Below, piece after piece: positions 44,967 through 54,751 of a DNA stretch of 64,000 nt (position 1 is its first letter; each line of letters starts with the position of its first letter). Position numbers and translations under genes: made by a program. Origin of the DNA: Saprospiraceae bacterium (GTDB lineage: Bacteria > Bacteroidota > Bacteroidia > Chitinophagales > Saprospiraceae); the NCBI GenBank assembly GCA_013001595.1, contig JABDMH010000012.1:32301-96300 (forward strand), written 5' to 3'. The notes under the pieces are model-generated. The model was not told the DNA's origin. It searched no databases and was given only the letters and a program-made list of their open reading frames with translations.

Positions 44967-47900
44967 ATGATGGATTTACTGAAGCAGCTGGTTACAGAGC
45001 GCATCTTGGTTATGGACGGTGCCATGGGTACGATGATCCAATCGTATGCCCTGAAAGAGTCAGACTTCAGGGGAGTTCGATTTCGAGACCATCCCTCAGA
45101 ACTGAAGGGCAATAATGACCTGATTTCACTGACCAGACCAGACATTATAACAGAAATTCACACTGCTTATCTCGAAGCAGGGGCAGACATCATCGAGACC
45201 AACACCTTCAACTGTCAGGCTATTTCTCAGGCGGATTACCAGCTGGAGAAGTATGTCTATGAAATGAATGTAGCAGCCGCCCAAGCAGCCAGAAAGGCCG
45301 TAGATGATTTTGCCAATAAAGAGGGAAGAGCCAGGTTTGTGGCAGGAGCACTGGGCCCCACTACTCGAAGCGCCTCTCTGTCTCCAGATGTGAATGCGCC
45401 AGGAGATAGACTAGTAGATTTCGATCAGTTGGTAGATGCATATTATGAACAGGCTTCGGGACTTTTAGATGGTGGAGTGGACTTGCTGCTGGTAGAGACC
45501 GTTTTCGACACCCTAAATTGTAAAGCCGCCCTATTTGCTATTGATACCTTACTGGAGGAGCGAGGGATAAAGATGCCCATTATGGTGTCTGGTACCATTA
45601 CCGATGCCAGTGGCCGAACACTTTCAGGGCAAACTGTGGAAGCCTTCTATATCTCAATTAGCAATCACGATCTTTTCAGTGTTGGACTCAACTGTGCACT
45701 GGGCGCCAAGGAGATGCGTCCATTTTTGCACGATCTATCACAGATTGCACCGTGCTATGTGAGCGCTTATCCCAATGCGGGATTACCTAATGAATTTGGA
45801 GAATATGACCAGAGCCCTGATGAAATGAGGGCATACGTTCGCGATTTTGTGGAAAGTGGATATGTAAATATCATAGGTGGCTGTTGTGGAACCAGTCCAG
45901 ATCACATTAGGGCTATGGTTGAAGCGGTGGCGGGTATGCAACCAAGAGTACCTCCACCCCCGGCAGAGCTGACGATGCTCAGTGGCATGGAGCCCTTATT
46001 GATAAGACCTGAGTCAAATTTTATCAATGTAGGAGAACGGACCAACGTGACCGGCTCAAAACGATTTGCGCGACTCATCAAAAGTGGGCAGTATGAAGAA
46101 GCCCTCGCCGTAGCCCAACAACAAGTGGAAGGAGGTGCGCAGATAATTGATGTGAATATGGATGAAGGCATGCTGGATTCAGCCGAGGCCATGCGACATT
46201 TTCTCAATCTGATCGCTTCAGAACCGGACATCGCTAAACTGCCTATAATGGTTGATTCTTCAAAGTTCAGTGTGATTGAGACGGGTTTGAAATGTCTTCA
46301 AGGTAAAGGAATTGTCAATTCAATTTCACTTAAGGAAGGCGAAGAGCCCTTCTTGCACCAGGCCCGCTTGGTGAAAAAATATGGTGCGGCGGTTGTGGTG
46401 ATGGCTTTTGATGAAGAGGGTCAGGCCGAGACCAGTGAGCGTAAAGTGGCCATTTGCAAGAGAGCCTTTGATCTGCTGACTCAGCAAGTTGGGTTTAGAC
46501 CTCACGATATCATATTCGATCCTAACATTTTTGCGGTAGCTACCGGCATCGAGGCACATAATCGGTATGCTATTCATTTTATCGATGCGGTCACGCAAAT
46601 CAAAGAGCAGTGCCCAGGTGCTAAGGTTAGTGGAGGCGTTAGCAATCTTTCCTTTTCATTTCGTGGTAATAATCCTGTACGCGAAGCCATGCATGCATCA
46701 TTTCTATACCATGCAGTGCAAGCGGGAATGGATATGGGTATTGTCAATGCTGGCATGATGGAAGTGTATGAGGAAGTACCGAAGGACCTGCTCACTCTGG
46801 TCGAGGATGTAATCTTTGACCGACACGGTGAGGCCACGGATGCCTTGACCCAATATGCAGAGCAAGTAAAGGGTAAGGGTAAAGAGATGGCAAGAGATTT
46901 GTCTTGGCGCGAGGGATCCGCTCAAGAACGAATCACTCATGCGCTTGTAAAAGGCATTACAGAGTTTATTGAAGCCGATACTGAGGAAGCTCGTCAGCAA
47001 TATGATCATGCGCTGGAAGTCATTGAAGGGCCGCTGATGGATGGTATGAATGTCGTAGGTGATCTCTTTGGATCTGGTAAGATGTTTCTACCTCAAGTTG
47101 TTAAGAGTGCTCGGGTCATGAAGACATCAGTGGGCTACCTGACCCCATTCATAGAAAAAGAAAAAAGTAAAAACGCCAGGGGATCAAAGGGTAAGATACT
47201 GCTGGCCACCGTAAAGGGTGATGTACATGATATCGGCAAAAACATCGTGGGTGTCGTATTGGGTTGCAATAATTATGACATTGTAGATCTTGGTGTTATG
47301 GTTCCAGCAGACAAGATCCTTGATACTGCCATACAAGACCATGTTGACATTATTGGTTTGAGTGGCCTAATCACCCCCTCCCTCGATGAGATGGTCTACG
47401 TGGCACAAGAGATGGAACGACGAGGTATGAAACAACCGCTTTTGATTGGGGGTGCAACCACCTCGAAGATTCATACAGCAGTTAAGATCGAACCACAATT
47501 CTCAGGCATCTGTGTGCATGTGCTTGATGCATCAAGAAGTGTGGGTGTTGTGAGCACTTTACTCTCTAAAAATGAGGATCAGCGTAGTAACTATATCCTG
47601 GACATCAAGAGGCAGTACCAGGACATGCGTGAAAAAAGGGCTAATCAACGAGAGGCAAAAAAGTACATATCCTTGGCAGACGCCAGAGCAAACAAGTTGA
47701 GCATTGACTTCCAAAAAGAGCCTCCACCGACGCCAGCATTTGTAGGCACTAAAAGTTGGAAAAACTACCAACTTGCTGAGCTCAGACCATACATCGACTG
47801 GACACCCTTTTTCAGTAGCTGGCAATTGGCAGGAAAATTTCCTGCAATATTAGAAGATAAGGTAGTGGGGAAGGAAGCCAAAAAATTGTATGAGGATGCC

Positions 47901-48647
47901 AATAAGATGCTGGATAAGATCATTGCCGAAAAATGGATCGAAGCAAATGGCGTCGTCGGAATTTTTCCCGCCAACTCGGTGTCGGATGGTGATGTGGAGA
48001 TATATACTGATGATCAGCGAAAGGAAGTCAGATGTACCCTCAATTTCTTACGCCAGCAGCGCCAGAAAGCAGCCAAAGTGGCAAATATCAGTTTGGCAGA
48101 TTTTGTTGCACCCCAGGGTGAGGCCGATGACTATATAGGAGCTTTTGCGGTTACTGCAGGAATGGGTGTTGAAAAGAGGGTTGAAGACTTTAAGTCGCAA
48201 CATGATGATTATAATGCCATTATGCTGCAAGCACTAGCGGATCGGATGGTAGAAGCATTCGCTGAACACCTTCATGAGCGCATCCGAAATGAATTTTGGG
48301 GCTATGATCGCTCTGAGAAAATGTCTCGGGAGGAGCTCATCAAGGAGAAATACCAAGGTATTCGACCGGCGCCAGGATATCCCGCCTGTCCAGAACATAC
48401 TGAGAAAGGGAAGCTTTTCGACTTGTTACAAGTCACAGATAAAACAGGTATCAGCCTAACGGAACACTATGCCATGCAACCGGCTGCCTCAGTGAGTGGG
48501 TGGTATTTCGCCCATCCAAGAAGTAAATATTTTGGGTTAGGTCAGATCAGTGCTGATCAGGTTGCCGATTACTCAAGACGCAAGGATGCAGAAATAGCAG
48601 AGATGGAAAGGTGGATGGCTCCATTCATTAACTACGAACCATCATAG
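44967..48647 (+). CDS. metH: Cobalamin-dependent methionine synthase
   Basis: Transfers a methyl group from methyltetrahydrofolate to homocysteine via cobalamin. I start at [20 protein letters not shown] (codon 15 of the listed ORF); 1226 aa. All four modules are present: homocysteine-binding barrel with [10 protein letters not shown] (about 300) and [14 protein letters not shown]; pterin barrel from [19 protein letters not shown] (about 350); cobalamin domain with [20 protein letters not shown] (about 745-765), including the DxHxxG ligand, and the four-helix cap before it; C-terminal activation domain with [19 protein letters not shown]. The full-length form does not need separate activation-domain proteins. 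No cobalamin riboswitch fits in the 92-base leader region. Confidence 0.97.
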   Translation: MMDLLKQLVTERILVMDGAMGTMIQSYALKESDFRGVRFRDHPSELKGNNDLISLTRPDIITEIHTAYLEAGADIIETNTFNCQAISQADYQLEKYVYEMNVAAAQAARKAVDDFANKEGRARFVAGALGPTTRSASLSPDVNAPGDRLVDFDQLVDAYYEQASGLLDGGVDLLLVETVFDTLNCKAALFAIDTLLEERGIKMPIMVSGTITDASGRTLSGQTVEAFYISISNHDLFSVGLNCALGAKEMRPFLHDLSQIAPCYVSAYPNAGLPNEFGEYDQSPDEMRAYVRDFVESGYVNIIGGCCGTSPDHIRAMVEAVAGMQPRVPPPPAELTMLSGMEPLLIRPESNFINVGERTNVTGSKRFARLIKSGQYEEALAVAQQQVEGGAQIIDVNMDEGMLDSAEAMRHFLNLIASEPDIAKLPIMVDSSKFSVIETGLKCLQGKGIVNSISLKEGEEPFLHQARLVKKYGAAVVVMAFDEEGQAETSERKVAICKRAFDLLTQQVGFRPHDIIFDPNIFAVATGIEAHNRYAIHFIDAVTQIKEQCPGAKVSGGVSNLSFSFRGNNPVREAMHASFLYHAVQAGMDMGIVNAGMMEVYEEVPKDLLTLVEDVIFDRHGEATDALTQYAEQVKGKGKEMARDLSWREGSAQERITHALVKGITEFIEADTEEARQQYDHALEVIEGPLMDGMNVVGDLFGSGKMFLPQVVKSARVMKTSVGYLTPFIEKEKSKNARGSKGKILLATVKGDVHDIGKNIVGVVLGCNNYDIVDLGVMVPADKILDTAIQDHVDIIGLSGLITPSLDEMVYVAQEMERRGMKQPLLIGGATTSKIHTAVKIEPQFSGICVHVLDASRSVGVVSTLLSKNEDQRSNYILDIKRQYQDMREKRANQREAKKYISLADARANKLSIDFQKEPPPTPAFVGTKSWKNYQLAELRPYIDWTPFFSSWQLAGKFPAILEDKVVGKEAKKLYEDANKMLDKIIAEKWIEANGVVGIFPANSVSDGDVEIYTDDQRKEVRCTLNFLRQQRQKAAKVANISLADFVAPQGEADDYIGAFAVTAGMGVEKRVEDFKSQHDDYNAIMLQALADRMVEAFAEHLHERIRNEFWGYDRSEKMSREELIKEKYQGIRPAPGYPACPEHTEKGKLFDLLQVTDKTGISLTEHYAMQPAASVSGWYFAHPRSKYFGLGQISADQVADYSRRKDAEIAEMERWMAPFINYEPS

Positions 48648-49742
48648 ATGGCAGATACGATCGATCACAACAGTAGCGAAAGCCTTCGAGAAGATGAAGT
48701 GACGCTCAAGCAGCTGATCGTGATGTTGCGGGAGTACATCGTAGAAGTACTTAGTCATTGGAAACTCGCAGTGCTGATCTGTCTTCCATTTGTAGCTTAT
48801 AAACTCTATGACGCCTGGACCACCAAAGTGGTGTATCCTGCCACACTCACCTTCATGGTAGATGAACACCAGGGAGGTGGTTCAGCGGGAATTGCCAATG
48901 TGCTCGGTCAATTTGGCATCAGCGGTGTGCAACACGGCAAGTATAACCTGGATAAAATTCTTGAGATTTCAAGATCAAGAAGGGTGCTCAGACTGGCACT
49001 CTTTACCAAAGCGAAAATGCGCGGGAAGGAGGACTTCTTAGCCAACCACCTGCTAGGACAATTTGACTTTCATGAAAAGTGGAAAGACGACACTACCGGT
49101 CTCAGAGACTACCTATTTGATCATGGTCGCGTGGAAGAGTTTTCCAGATTGGACAACAGAGTTCTGAAGTCGCTCCAAGGGTTGCTAAATGGATCATCAA
49201 AGAAGCCCGGTGTGTACAATACATCATACGATGAAGATACGGGTATTATGAGCCTCAAGATGTCCGCTCCCTCGGAAGACCTTTCCATTACCATAGTAGA
49301 TACCATCTTTAGCAAACTCACCAATTATTATGTGGGAAATGCCATTGAAAAGGCGGAAGCTACCTACAAAGTGATGCGCAACAAAACGGATTCGCTGGCT
49401 CAAGCGCTCGCGGCGGCCGAATACAGACTGGCAGATTTCATCGACAAGAACAAGAATATCTATTCTGCTCGCCAAGGAACACTTCAGCAATCCAGACTCA
49501 CAGCGGAAGTAAATCGGTTGCAGATTATGCATGGAGAGTCTTTGAAGAATCTTGAATATGCCGACTTTGCCCTGAAGAATAAGACCCCTTTCATTGCACT
49601 AATTGATGATCCAATACCGCCGCTCAATCCTGAAATCAAATCTAAACTCATGGCACTCATCATTGGGTTGATCATGGGCATTATGGTTGCCGTTACTTTT
49701 ATCATCGGACGAAAAATCTATCGCGATGCCATGGCGGCTTAG
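48648..49742 (+). CDS. Wzz-like polysaccharide chain-length determinant
   Basis: A 364-aa inner-membrane protein. TM1 near KLAVLICLPFVAYKLYDA and a second TM segment at about 335-355 (KLMALIIGLIMGIMVAVTFI) enclose a large periplasmic part with a helical segment and coiled-coil region (KAEATYKVMRNKTDSLAQAL); PPLNPEIKSK before TM2 is the proline-rich signature of Wzz/polysaccharide co-polymerases. It starts on the base after the metH stop, so it may be read through from metH, though the function belongs to the polysaccharide genes downstream. No tyrosine kinase part is fused. Confidence 0.88.
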   Translation: MADTIDHNSSESLREDEVTLKQLIVMLREYIVEVLSHWKLAVLICLPFVAYKLYDAWTTKVVYPATLTFMVDEHQGGGSAGIANVLGQFGISGVQHGKYNLDKILEISRSRRVLRLALFTKAKMRGKEDFLANHLLGQFDFHEKWKDDTTGLRDYLFDHGRVEEFSRLDNRVLKSLQGLLNGSSKKPGVYNTSYDEDTGIMSLKMSAPSEDLSITIVDTIFSKLTNYYVGNAIEKAEATYKVMRNKTDSLAQALAAAEYRLADFIDKNKNIYSARQGTLQQSRLTAEVNRLQIMHGESLKNLEYADFALKNKTPFIALIDDPIPPLNPEIKSKLMALIIGLIMGIMVAVTFIIGRKIYRDAMAA

Positions 49743-49847
49743 CCTAAATGGTATCGGTCGATTTACCTCTCCACATCCCTGGCCCAGTTCTTGAATTAGG
49801 AACGTTTCGTGGGATATTATTACTGATAAACATATAAGGTTAAAGTA

Positions 49848-49874
49848 TAATTGAGTAATATTGTTACTCAATTA
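49848..49874. promoter_or_regulatory. Perfect 11-bp inverted repeat touching the regulator start codon
   Basis: TAATTGAGTAA and TTACTCAATTA flank TATTG; the right arm ends on the A of the ATG of the winged-helix gene at 49874. This geometry is characteristic of an autoregulatory operator that also blocks translation or initiation. The most likely binder is the winged-helix protein encoded just after it (inference). Confidence 0.7.
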
Positions 49875-50449
49875 TGATTGAAACACTGATCTCTTCGAAA
49901 ACCCGTATTAAGTTATTGCTCAAGTTTTTCCTGAACAGTAACACTACTGCCTATTTGCGGAGTCTGGAGTCAGAATTTGGGGAGTCTACCAACGGCATAA
50001 GGCTAGAGCTAAACCGTTTTGAGAAGGCAGGCATGTTGACTTCTTCCTCTGAGGGTAACAAGAAGGTATTTCGGGCAAATAGAGATCACCCACTCTTTGA
50101 TGAAATTCACAACATTATGCTCAAGCATATCGGCTTGGACAAAGTTGTTGAAAATGTAGTCGAGCGATTGGGAAATGTATTGCAGGTTTACCTAGCGGGT
50201 AGTTTTTCAAGGGGGGTTGACAGTCAGGTAATAGATCTTATAATAATCGGAGATATTGACATAGGATACCTAGTCAGTCTCATTCAAAAGGTAGAAAAGC
50301 GCATTCATCGGAAGGTGCGGTATTTGATCTACGAGCCCTCAGAGTTCTCGCAGATAGATTGGAACTCGTTTCATCCTAAGCCATTGTTATTGTGGAGTCA
50401 TAACGACATTGCAATTGATGTCGCAAAACGCGAAAAAACCAAATCATAA
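49874..50449 (+). CDS. Winged-helix regulator with nucleotidyltransferase-like domain
   Basis: A 191-aa protein. N-terminal winged helix at about 5-80 (SKTRIKLLLKFFLNSNTTAY, NGIRLELNRFEKAGML, KKVFRANRDHPLFDEI); C-terminal part at about 95-185 with VYLAGSFSRGVDSQVIDLII, the GSxxRG...D pattern of minimal nucleotidyltransferases, although the second acidic pair of an active enzyme (DxD) looks incomplete (IDLIIIGD). The next gene starts on its last base. Proteins of this build sit at the head of polysaccharide gene sets in Bacteroidota and probably act as local transcription regulators. The operator at its start codon supports self-control. Confidence 0.82.
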   Translation: MIETLISSKTRIKLLLKFFLNSNTTAYLRSLESEFGESTNGIRLELNRFEKAGMLTSSSEGNKKVFRANRDHPLFDEIHNIMLKHIGLDKVVENVVERLGNVLQVYLAGSFSRGVDSQVIDLIIIGDIDIGYLVSLIQKVEKRIHRKVRYLIYEPSEFSQIDWNSFHPKPLLLWSHNDIAIDVAKREKTKS

Positions 50450-51750
50450 TGGCATTAGATTTATACAAAAAACTTAAACACAAGGAAGCCAGCATAGCTG
50501 TGGTTGGCCTTGGCTACGTAGGTCTACCACTGGCACTAGAAATGGGTAGAAAATTCAGCGTCATTGGGTATGATATTAGTGAGCCACGCATCAAATTGAT
50601 GCAGGAACAAGTAGATCCTTCTCAAGAGCTTACGAGTGAAGCTTTTGAAGGTTCAGATGTAACCTTCACCTCTGATCCGGCTGAACTGAAAAGAGCCCAT
50701 TTCTTTATCATTGCGGTACCCACACCGGTAGATGATCATCGGAATCCCAATTTGGGACCTGTGCAGTCTGCTTCCCATGATGTAGGCAAAGCCCTGAAGA
50801 AAGGTGACTATGTGGTGTACGAGAGTACCGTGTATCCAGGTTGTACAGAGGAAGATTGTCTGCCCATCCTTGAAGAGGAATCAAACCTTAAAAAAGGAAA
50901 GGATTTTAAAATCGGTTATTCTCCAGAGCGGATCAATCCAGGAGATAAGGAACGACACCTCACCAATATTCTCAAGATTGTTTCTGGTTGTGATAATAGC
51001 GCACTGAAGACCATCAGTAAGGTCTATGGCAAGATCATTAAAGCGGGCATTTACGAGGCAGAAAGCATTAAGGTGGCCGAGGCTGCCAAAGTGATTGAAA
51101 ATACACAGCGAGATCTCAACATATCTTTTGTAAATGAGCTGGCCATAATCTTTGATCGTATGGGCATTGACACTAGAGCAGTGCTAGAAGCAGCCGCAAC
51201 AAAGTGGAATTTCTTAAAATATCAGCCGGGCTTGGTAGGTGGACACTGTATCGGTGTCGATCCCTACTATTTAGTACATAAGGCCAAAAAATTGGGATAC
51301 GACCCGCAGGTTATCTTAAGTGGTAGACGTGTAAATGACGGCATACCAGCTTTTATCGCCAAGAAGCTGGTACAAATGCTGCTGGGCAACGGAAAAAATC
51401 CACAACAATGCAAAGTGGCTGTACTCGGTGTCACCTTTAAAGCGAATGTAGCAGACATACGCAACTCTAAGGTCGCAGACCTTATTCGCGAACTAATGTC
51501 TTTTGCGATCCATGTACACATACACGATCCGCTTGCTTCGCCAAACGAAGTGGCTAAGGAATATAAATTTTCACTTACAGATAAGCTAGATGACGATTAT
51601 GATGCCGTTATTGTGGCCGTAAATCACGAAGCTTATCAAGACTTTGATAAAAACTACTTTAAATCAATTATGTCAGATAATCCAATCCTTTTTGACATCA
51701 AAGGCATGTACAAGTTCAAAAAGAATGGATTGTCGTACTGGAGTTTATAA
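50449..51750 (+). CDS. UDP-N-acetyl-hexosamine 6-dehydrogenase (VipA/TviB type)
   Basis: Oxidises a UDP-HexNAc (GalNAc or GlcNAc) to the uronic acid with two NAD+. The 433-aa protein has the Rossmann start VVGLGYVGLPLALEMG, the Gly/Glu region ESTVYPGCTEEDCLPILEEE and the catalytic cysteine at about 266 in VGGHCIGVDPYYLVHKAKKL. The C-terminal third (VAVLGVTFKANVADIRNSKV) binds the UDP sugar. The motif GGHCIGVDPYYL is typical of the VipA/TviB subgroup and distinguishes it from the Ugd at 52.6 kb. It overlaps the regulator gene by one base and is followed without gap by the UpxY gene. Confidence 0.92.
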   Translation: MALDLYKKLKHKEASIAVVGLGYVGLPLALEMGRKFSVIGYDISEPRIKLMQEQVDPSQELTSEAFEGSDVTFTSDPAELKRAHFFIIAVPTPVDDHRNPNLGPVQSASHDVGKALKKGDYVVYESTVYPGCTEEDCLPILEEESNLKKGKDFKIGYSPERINPGDKERHLTNILKIVSGCDNSALKTISKVYGKIIKAGIYEAESIKVAEAAKVIENTQRDLNISFVNELAIIFDRMGIDTRAVLEAAATKWNFLKYQPGLVGGHCIGVDPYYLVHKAKKLGYDPQVILSGRRVNDGIPAFIAKKLVQMLLGNGKNPQQCKVAVLGVTFKANVADIRNSKVADLIRELMSFAIHVHIHDPLASPNEVAKEYKFSLTDKLDDDYDAVIVAVNHEAYQDFDKNYFKSIMSDNPILFDIKGMYKFKKNGLSYWSL

Positions 51751-52350
51751 ATGAATCAAGCGAGACCCGTTGTCGAAAATCATCTAAGCGCACATGCCGC
51801 CAAGTGGTTTGCCATTTCTACTCGCTTCAAAGCGGAAAAAGAAGTGGCAAGATTGCTGGCAAAAAGGGGCATCGAATGCTATGTGCCACTCAATAGAGTG
51901 GTGAGACAGTATACGCGTAAACGAAAAGTTGTGCAGCTACCATTGATCCCCTGTTATGCTTTTGTCTACATTAAGGCGAACGAGTATGTGACCGTTTTAG
52001 AGACCAACCATGTCGTAAAATTCATCCACTTTTCACGAAACTTGATTTCCATTCCTGAATCAGAGATTCAATTGCTCAAGCGAGTTTGCCAAGAAATTGA
52101 CCATGTAGAGATACAAGAAATGACCTTTGAAAAATGGCGACCGGTAGAAATCATAGGAGGCAATTTGACCGGTATCCGGGGAAAGTTAGTTGACTGCCGA
52201 GGCAAGAACTTTTTAATTGAGTTAGATCACATTGGAATCGGCATGCGTATAGAAATAGACCAACAGCTGCTGAGACCTTCTGGTCACGGCGTAAATAATA
52301 AACCGATAGAATCTGCCCAATTTACAGGCACAACTTATTGGCTTGATTGA
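51751..52350 (+). CDS. UpxY-type transcription antiterminator (NusG family)
   Basis: A 199-aa NusG paralogue that lets RNA polymerase read through long polysaccharide operons. The NGN domain spans about 15-115 (KWFAISTRFKAEKEVARLLA, LIPCYAFVYIKANEY) and a short KOW-like domain follows near VEIIGGNLTGIRGKLVDCRG. In Bacteroidota such genes sit near the start of capsule or exopolysaccharide operons, and here too it is placed early, after the VipA gene with no gap. The 226-base region after it has hairpins that may be target structures, although the known elements lie upstream of such genes. Confidence 0.9.
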   Translation: MNQARPVVENHLSAHAAKWFAISTRFKAEKEVARLLAKRGIECYVPLNRVVRQYTRKRKVVQLPLIPCYAFVYIKANEYVTVLETNHVVKFIHFSRNLISIPESEIQLLKRVCQEIDHVEIQEMTFEKWRPVEIIGGNLTGIRGKLVDCRGKNFLIELDHIGIGMRIEIDQQLLRPSGHGVNNKPIESAQFTGTTYWLD

Positions 52351-52576
52351 AATTTTGAGGCAATCAGGACGGATCGCCAGATCATCCCAGGTTGCCTTGC
52401 TGACGTGCACCTTGTCATCGTGATCCCGATTATATCACGTTGGTACATGTCATACATGCTTAATGAAATGGAACAGGAGTCGCTGCGACTCATGAAGGGC
52501 GAAGCCTTGATCTTACCCTAATTATCTGCAAAATCAGTAAGTTCGTGCGATTTTTAAACCAATACCTAAAGTATAG
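52351..52576. other. Leader-like region with several hairpins between UpxY and Ugd genes
   Basis: No gene. Small inverted repeats at CGTGATCCCGATTATATCACG (52420-52440, 6-bp stem, 9-base loop), GAGTCGCTGCGACTC (52471-52485) and AAGGGCGAAGCCTT (52495-52508) lie in series before the ugd start. They could be pause or anti-termination structures for the UpxY protein, or simple structured RNA. Confidence 0.4.
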
Positions 52577-53902
52577 ATGAATATTGCCGTGATTGGAACC
52601 GGATATGTAGGCTTGGTATCTGGTACCTGCTTTGCCGAAACTGGCAATCAGGTGGTGTGTGTCGATATTAATGAAGAGAAGGTAAAAAGTATGCAGGCCG
52701 GAGAGATTCCGATTTATGAGCCCGGCCTTGATATACTATTTGAACGCAATACCAGTCAGGGTCGCCTACGATTTAGTACAGATCTCCCGACTAGTGTGAA
52801 GGAGGCAGATATCGTATTTCTTGCACTGCCCACACCACCTGGTGCAGATGGAGCTGCTGACCTCTCTTTTGTAATGAAAGTAGCGGAAGACTTAAGTCAT
52901 ATCATTGAAGATTACACTATTGTGGTTGACAAGAGTACGGTGCCCGTAGGTACTGCAGAGAAGGTGAATGCGATCTTGTCCAAACGACTATCGCCAGATA
53001 AGTTTGATGTTGTAGCCAATCCTGAATTCCTAAGAGAGGGTGCGGCTATAGATGATTTCTTGAAACCAGATCGTGTAGTTATTGGGACGGATTCGCCCAA
53101 GGCTAGGGACATCATGCACCGTTTATATGCCCCCTTTGTGAGGCAAGGAAATCCGATCATCTTCATGGATCAGAGATCTGCCGAGATGACCAAGTATGCC
53201 GCCAATGCCTACTTGGCCACCAGGATCAGTTTTATGAATGAGATTGCCAACCTCTGTGAGAAGGTCGGGGCAAATGTTGACTTTGTGCGCAAAGGCATTG
53301 GCAGTGATAACCGCATTGGCAAGCGCTTCTTGTTTCCAGGCATCGGTTACGGCGGAAGCTGCTTTCCAAAAGATGTGCAAGCGCTGGCTCGAACTTCCAA
53401 TCAGGCAGAATATGAATTCCGGATTCTTCAATCAGTCATGGAGGTCAATGCATTGCAAAAGAGAATTCTGCTTGGAAAAGTGAAATCTCAGATGGGGCAG
53501 GATCTAAGTGGCAGGAAGATCGCCATTTGGGGCATAGCCTTCAAGCCCAATACCGATGACATTCGCGAAGCACCCGCCCTTACCATTATTGAAGGTCTGC
53601 TAGATATGGGTGCCTCCATCGCTGTTTTCGATCCGGAAGCAATGGATAACATCAAAGAAGTATTTGGTGATCGCATAACTTATTCCACGGATCAGTACGA
53701 GGCACTGGATGAAGCCGATGCGCTGGCAGTGCTGACCGAGTGGAGTGTCTTCCGTACGCCAGATTTCGATCGGATGAAAGAACTAATGAAGAATCCAGTT
53801 ATCTTCGACGGCAGAAACCTCTATGCCTTGAGTAATATGCAGGAATGCGGTTTCTACTATAACAGCATTGGTAGAAATCAAGTAAACATAGACTCAAGAT
53901 GA
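52577..53902 (+). CDS. ugd: UDP-glucose 6-dehydrogenase
   Basis: Makes UDP-glucuronate. The 441-aa protein starts MNIAVIGTGYVGLVSGTCFA and shows VNAILSKRLSPDKFDVVANPEFLREGAAI-type segments, the substrate loop VVANPEFLREGAAIDDFLKP, and the catalytic cysteine in GIGYGGSCFPKDVQALARTS (about 260). The C-terminal domain has IAIWGIAFKPNTDDIREAPA. The second nucleotide-sugar dehydrogenase of this region; with the epimerase at 57.5 kb it would supply UDP-glucuronate and UDP-galacturonate. The following DUF2061 gene overlaps its end by 4 bases. Confidence 0.94.
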   Translation: MNIAVIGTGYVGLVSGTCFAETGNQVVCVDINEEKVKSMQAGEIPIYEPGLDILFERNTSQGRLRFSTDLPTSVKEADIVFLALPTPPGADGAADLSFVMKVAEDLSHIIEDYTIVVDKSTVPVGTAEKVNAILSKRLSPDKFDVVANPEFLREGAAIDDFLKPDRVVIGTDSPKARDIMHRLYAPFVRQGNPIIFMDQRSAEMTKYAANAYLATRISFMNEIANLCEKVGANVDFVRKGIGSDNRIGKRFLFPGIGYGGSCFPKDVQALARTSNQAEYEFRILQSVMEVNALQKRILLGKVKSQMGQDLSGRKIAIWGIAFKPNTDDIREAPALTIIEGLLDMGASIAVFDPEAMDNIKEVFGDRITYSTDQYEALDEADALAVLTEWSVFRTPDFDRMKELMKNPVIFDGRNLYALSNMQECGFYYNSIGRNQVNIDSR

Positions 53903-54150
53903 GTGACCATGAAGCAAATTTGAAGAAGGAATCGCACCTACGTAGCATTCTGAAGGGCTTTACCTGGCGCATCATTGCGACATCAACTACAGTGACTGTC
54001 GCTTACTTCGTTACAGGGGAGGTATCAAGTGCACTCAAAATCGGTGGTATCGAGTTTGTGGGAAAAATATTCATCTATTATTTGCACGAGCGAGCCTGGC
54101 AGCTGGCTCCACGTGGATTCATCCGAAGATTGTTTAGACTCAATAAATGA
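53899..54150 (+). CDS. DUF2061 small membrane protein
   Basis: An 83-aa protein with the DUF2061 core SILKGFTWRIIATSTTVTVA then YFVTGEVSSALKIGGIEFVG and YYLHERAWQ. Two hydrophobic segments place it in the inner membrane. The family is very often encoded beside cysC/cysN in marine bacteria, as here, where it overlaps ugd (ATGA) and cysC (ATGA). Function unknown; a link to sulfate activation or export is suggested only by context. Confidence 0.88.
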   Translation: MSDHEANLKKESHLRSILKGFTWRIIATSTTVTVAYFVTGEVSSALKIGGIEFVGKIFIYYLHERAWQLAPRGFIRRLFRLNK

Positions 54151-54743
54151 ACATCCATCCCATACATGAGACCATGCTTTCTCGTGTAGAGCGAGAACAA
54201 GCACTGGGCCAGCACAGTAAAGTGCTGTGGCTGACGGGATACTCAGGGTCTGGAAAAAGTACCATAGCTGTTGCACTCGAACGCCTTCTTTTTCAGGCTG
54301 GCTTGGTGGCACAGGTGCTAGACGGAGACAATATCCGTAGCGGCATCAATAGCAATTTGGGTTTCTCTTTAGCTGACAGGCAGGAGAACATCAGACGCAT
54401 CGCTGAAGTAGCCAAATTGTATGTCCATAGTGGCCTCGTCTGTATTTGTTCGTTTATATCGCCCACCGTCAAGATGAGACAATCGGCGGCAGATATTATT
54501 GGCGCAGATGACTTCTTGGAGATATTTATTGATACACCTTTATATATATGTGAGCAAAGGGATGTGAAAGGTCTGTACAAGAAAGCTCGAGCGGGAGAAA
54601 TCACTGGATTTACCGGCATTGACAGCCCATATGAAGCGCCCATTGATCCCGCCCTAACCATCAAAACAGAAAACCAAACAATTGACGAATCAACAGCGCA
54701 AATTTTCGCGTTTGTATCCGATCTTTTGAAATTGCAGCAATAG
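54147..54743 (+). CDS. cysC: Adenylyl-sulfate (APS) kinase
   Basis: Phosphorylates APS to PAPS, the donor for sulfation. The 198-aa protein has the P-loop LTGYSGSGKSTIAVALE at about 29-45 and the family segments LDGDNIRSGINSNLGFSLAD and ENIRRIAEVAKLYVHSGLVC; the APS-binding region includes GLYKKARAGEITGFTGI. It overlaps the DUF2061 gene by ATGA and precedes cysD by 8 bases. CysC with CysDN but without a PAPS reductase in view points to sulfotransferase use and not to assimilation (inference). Confidence 0.95.
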   Translation: MNIHPIHETMLSRVEREQALGQHSKVLWLTGYSGSGKSTIAVALERLLFQAGLVAQVLDGDNIRSGINSNLGFSLADRQENIRRIAEVAKLYVHSGLVCICSFISPTVKMRQSAADIIGADDFLEIFIDTPLYICEQRDVKGLYKKARAGEITGFTGIDSPYEAPIDPALTIKTENQTIDESTAQIFAFVSDLLKLQQ

Positions 54744-54751
54744 CTTATTCT

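Noticed and set aside
49874-50449. MNT/HEPN-type toxin-antitoxin system
   Set aside because: The NTase-like domain is fused to a winged helix and there is no HEPN partner; the context is polysaccharide synthesis.
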